Shown here: positions 63,501-64,000 of the stretch, piece by piece
Layout of the letters: the number at the start of each line of letters is the position of its first letter
Position numbering within the stretch: position 1 is the first letter of the stretch
NCBI GenBank assembly: GCA_034766995.1
Contig: CM068320.1
Span: 22,398,812 to 22,462,811 of the forward strand
Direction: 5' to 3'
Origin: Acanthacorydalis orientalis
Taxonomy: Eukaryota; Arthropoda; Insecta; Megaloptera; Corydalidae
Length of the DNA stretch: 64,000 nt
Notes under the pieces: model-generated
Database searches by the model: none
What the model saw: only the letters and a program-made list of their open reading frames with translations
What the model was told of the DNA's origin: nothing
Program-made: the position numbers and the translations under genes

Positions 63501-64000
63501 AAAAATTAATTTCGGAAAATTGCAAATTTTTTTCAATATTATCAAAATATACGCCAGACGAAAACGTGCGCGCATGTCAGTTCGGCCATATTTTGCACAG
63601 GGCCGGCGCAGTGGCCCCACAAAGTTTGGGTTTCTAGCATTTTCAACTTTTCAGAATTTTCGATATTTCAATTGCGTTTTTCAACACTTTATCGTGCGAA
63701 TTGCGCGTTTTAAATGTTTGTACGAGAAAGTACGTGTCGAGAAGATTCGATTACGCTGAAAATATCGATAGAAAATTTTCCTCAATTTTTCGACAAAAAC
63801 GCAAAGGGGGGGGTGTTCTCGATTTCTCAAAAAATTAATTTCGGAAAATTGCAAATTTTTTTCAATATTATCAAAATATACGCCAGACGAAAACGTGCGC
63901 GCATGTCAGTTCGGCCATATTTTGCACAGGGCCGGCGCAGTGGCCCCACAAAGTTTGGGTTTCTAGCATTTTCAACTTTTCAGAATTTTCGATATTTCAA
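54506..64000. repeat. Satellite, right variable zone (to window end)
   Basis: Variants reappear. The unit at 54506 has lost an A in the CTCAAAAAATTAA run (328 bp). G254 is in the units at 55163, 60098, 62397 and 63055. G298 is in those at 59769, 60427, 61085 and 62397. The unit at 60427 has GCGCACATG. The units at 61414 and 61741 are 327 bp with a G6 tract. The unit at 62726 has GGAAAGTTGC, and the unit at 63055 has CAGACAAAAACG and CATGACAG. The unit at 63384 has a 9-G tract and ATGTTCGTACG. Confidence 0.9.

Larger units (their letters stand above)
7951..64000. repeat. 329-bp tandem satellite array, about 170 copies, runs off the right edge
   Basis: The same sequence recurs head to tail with a 329-bp step. 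Taking ATGTTTGTACGAG as the register mark, it occurs first at 8113 and last at 63714: 169 intervals with indels that cancel exactly (+2, +1, +1, -1, -2, -2, +1). With the partial unit at each end, 56,050 bp equals about 170.4 units. The monomer is about 38% GC, with 24 CpGs against about 12 expected. It includes a G8 tract (unit positions 93-100), AAAATT-GCA-AATTTT (132-146), GCGCGC (184-189) and a GGGCC...GGCCC hairpin (216-233). ClaI, BssHII and NaeI sites each occur once per unit. Each unit holds a stop-free 124-codon frame, but 329 is not a multiple of 3, so the frames do not join and overlap the next unit by 46 bp. It is read as satellite DNA, not genes. It matches no satellite I can name; a centromeric or heterochromatic location is inference. 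Confidence 0.98.

Noticed and set aside
8113..63759. About 170 overlapping 124-codon open frames as a protein-coding gene family
   Set aside because: They are the same satellite monomer read repeatedly. The frames change phase from unit to unit, overlap by 46 nt and have no recognisable domain; identity is at DNA level and includes non-frame sequence.
7951..64000. CRISPR array or other spacer-repeat system
   Set aside because: Units are 329 bp and identical throughout, with no unique spacers; the context is eukaryotic.

Overview
The window looks like insect (at least arthropod-type) nuclear DNA from a gene-poor, repeat-dominated region. The evidence is very AT-rich flanking DNA with about ten long (TA)n microsatellites, a DD34D mariner transposon, a short TTAA-flanked piggyBac-type non-autonomous element, and a 56-kb tandem satellite array. 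Nothing is bacterial, and no intact conserved host gene is recognisable. The species cannot be named from the sequence alone.

Layout. Positions 1-6340 are AT-rich intergenic DNA holding (TA)n, (TG)n and (TC)n microsatellites, an imperfect foldback repeat (about 352-498), one weak reverse-strand 65-codon ORF (1234-1431), and a 458-bp piggyBac-like MITE (4418-4875) flanked by TTAA on both sides. Positions 6342-7634 are a complete-length 1293-bp mariner with 24-bp terminal inverted repeats. Its reverse-strand transposase is a recently broken pseudogene, with one in-frame TAG and one single-base deletion near the C terminus. A second foldback (7765-7904) lies between the mariner and the array.

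From 7951 to the right edge at 64000 the sequence is a head-to-tail satellite with a 329-bp monomer, about 170.4 copies, continuing beyond the window. The monomer is about 38% GC (hand count 126/329) and has about twice the CpG expected from its composition. It carries a G8 tract whose length varies between copies. The central part (about 17.7-54.5 kb, about 112 copies) is almost perfectly uniform. Variant copies cluster in the first 9.7 kb and last 9.5 kb of the visible array, a pattern expected from homogenisation by unequal exchange or gene conversion with decay at the edges.

There is no functional gene network to describe. The window is a transposon-rich border of a large satellite block (possibly pericentromeric or other heterochromatin, which is inference). 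The most interesting points are the organisation of the 329-bp array, the break of the mariner exactly at its WVPHEL-type motif, and two foldback repeats that share a CYTGAAGAYG...CGAAAC-like motif resembling a degenerate hammerhead-ribozyme core.
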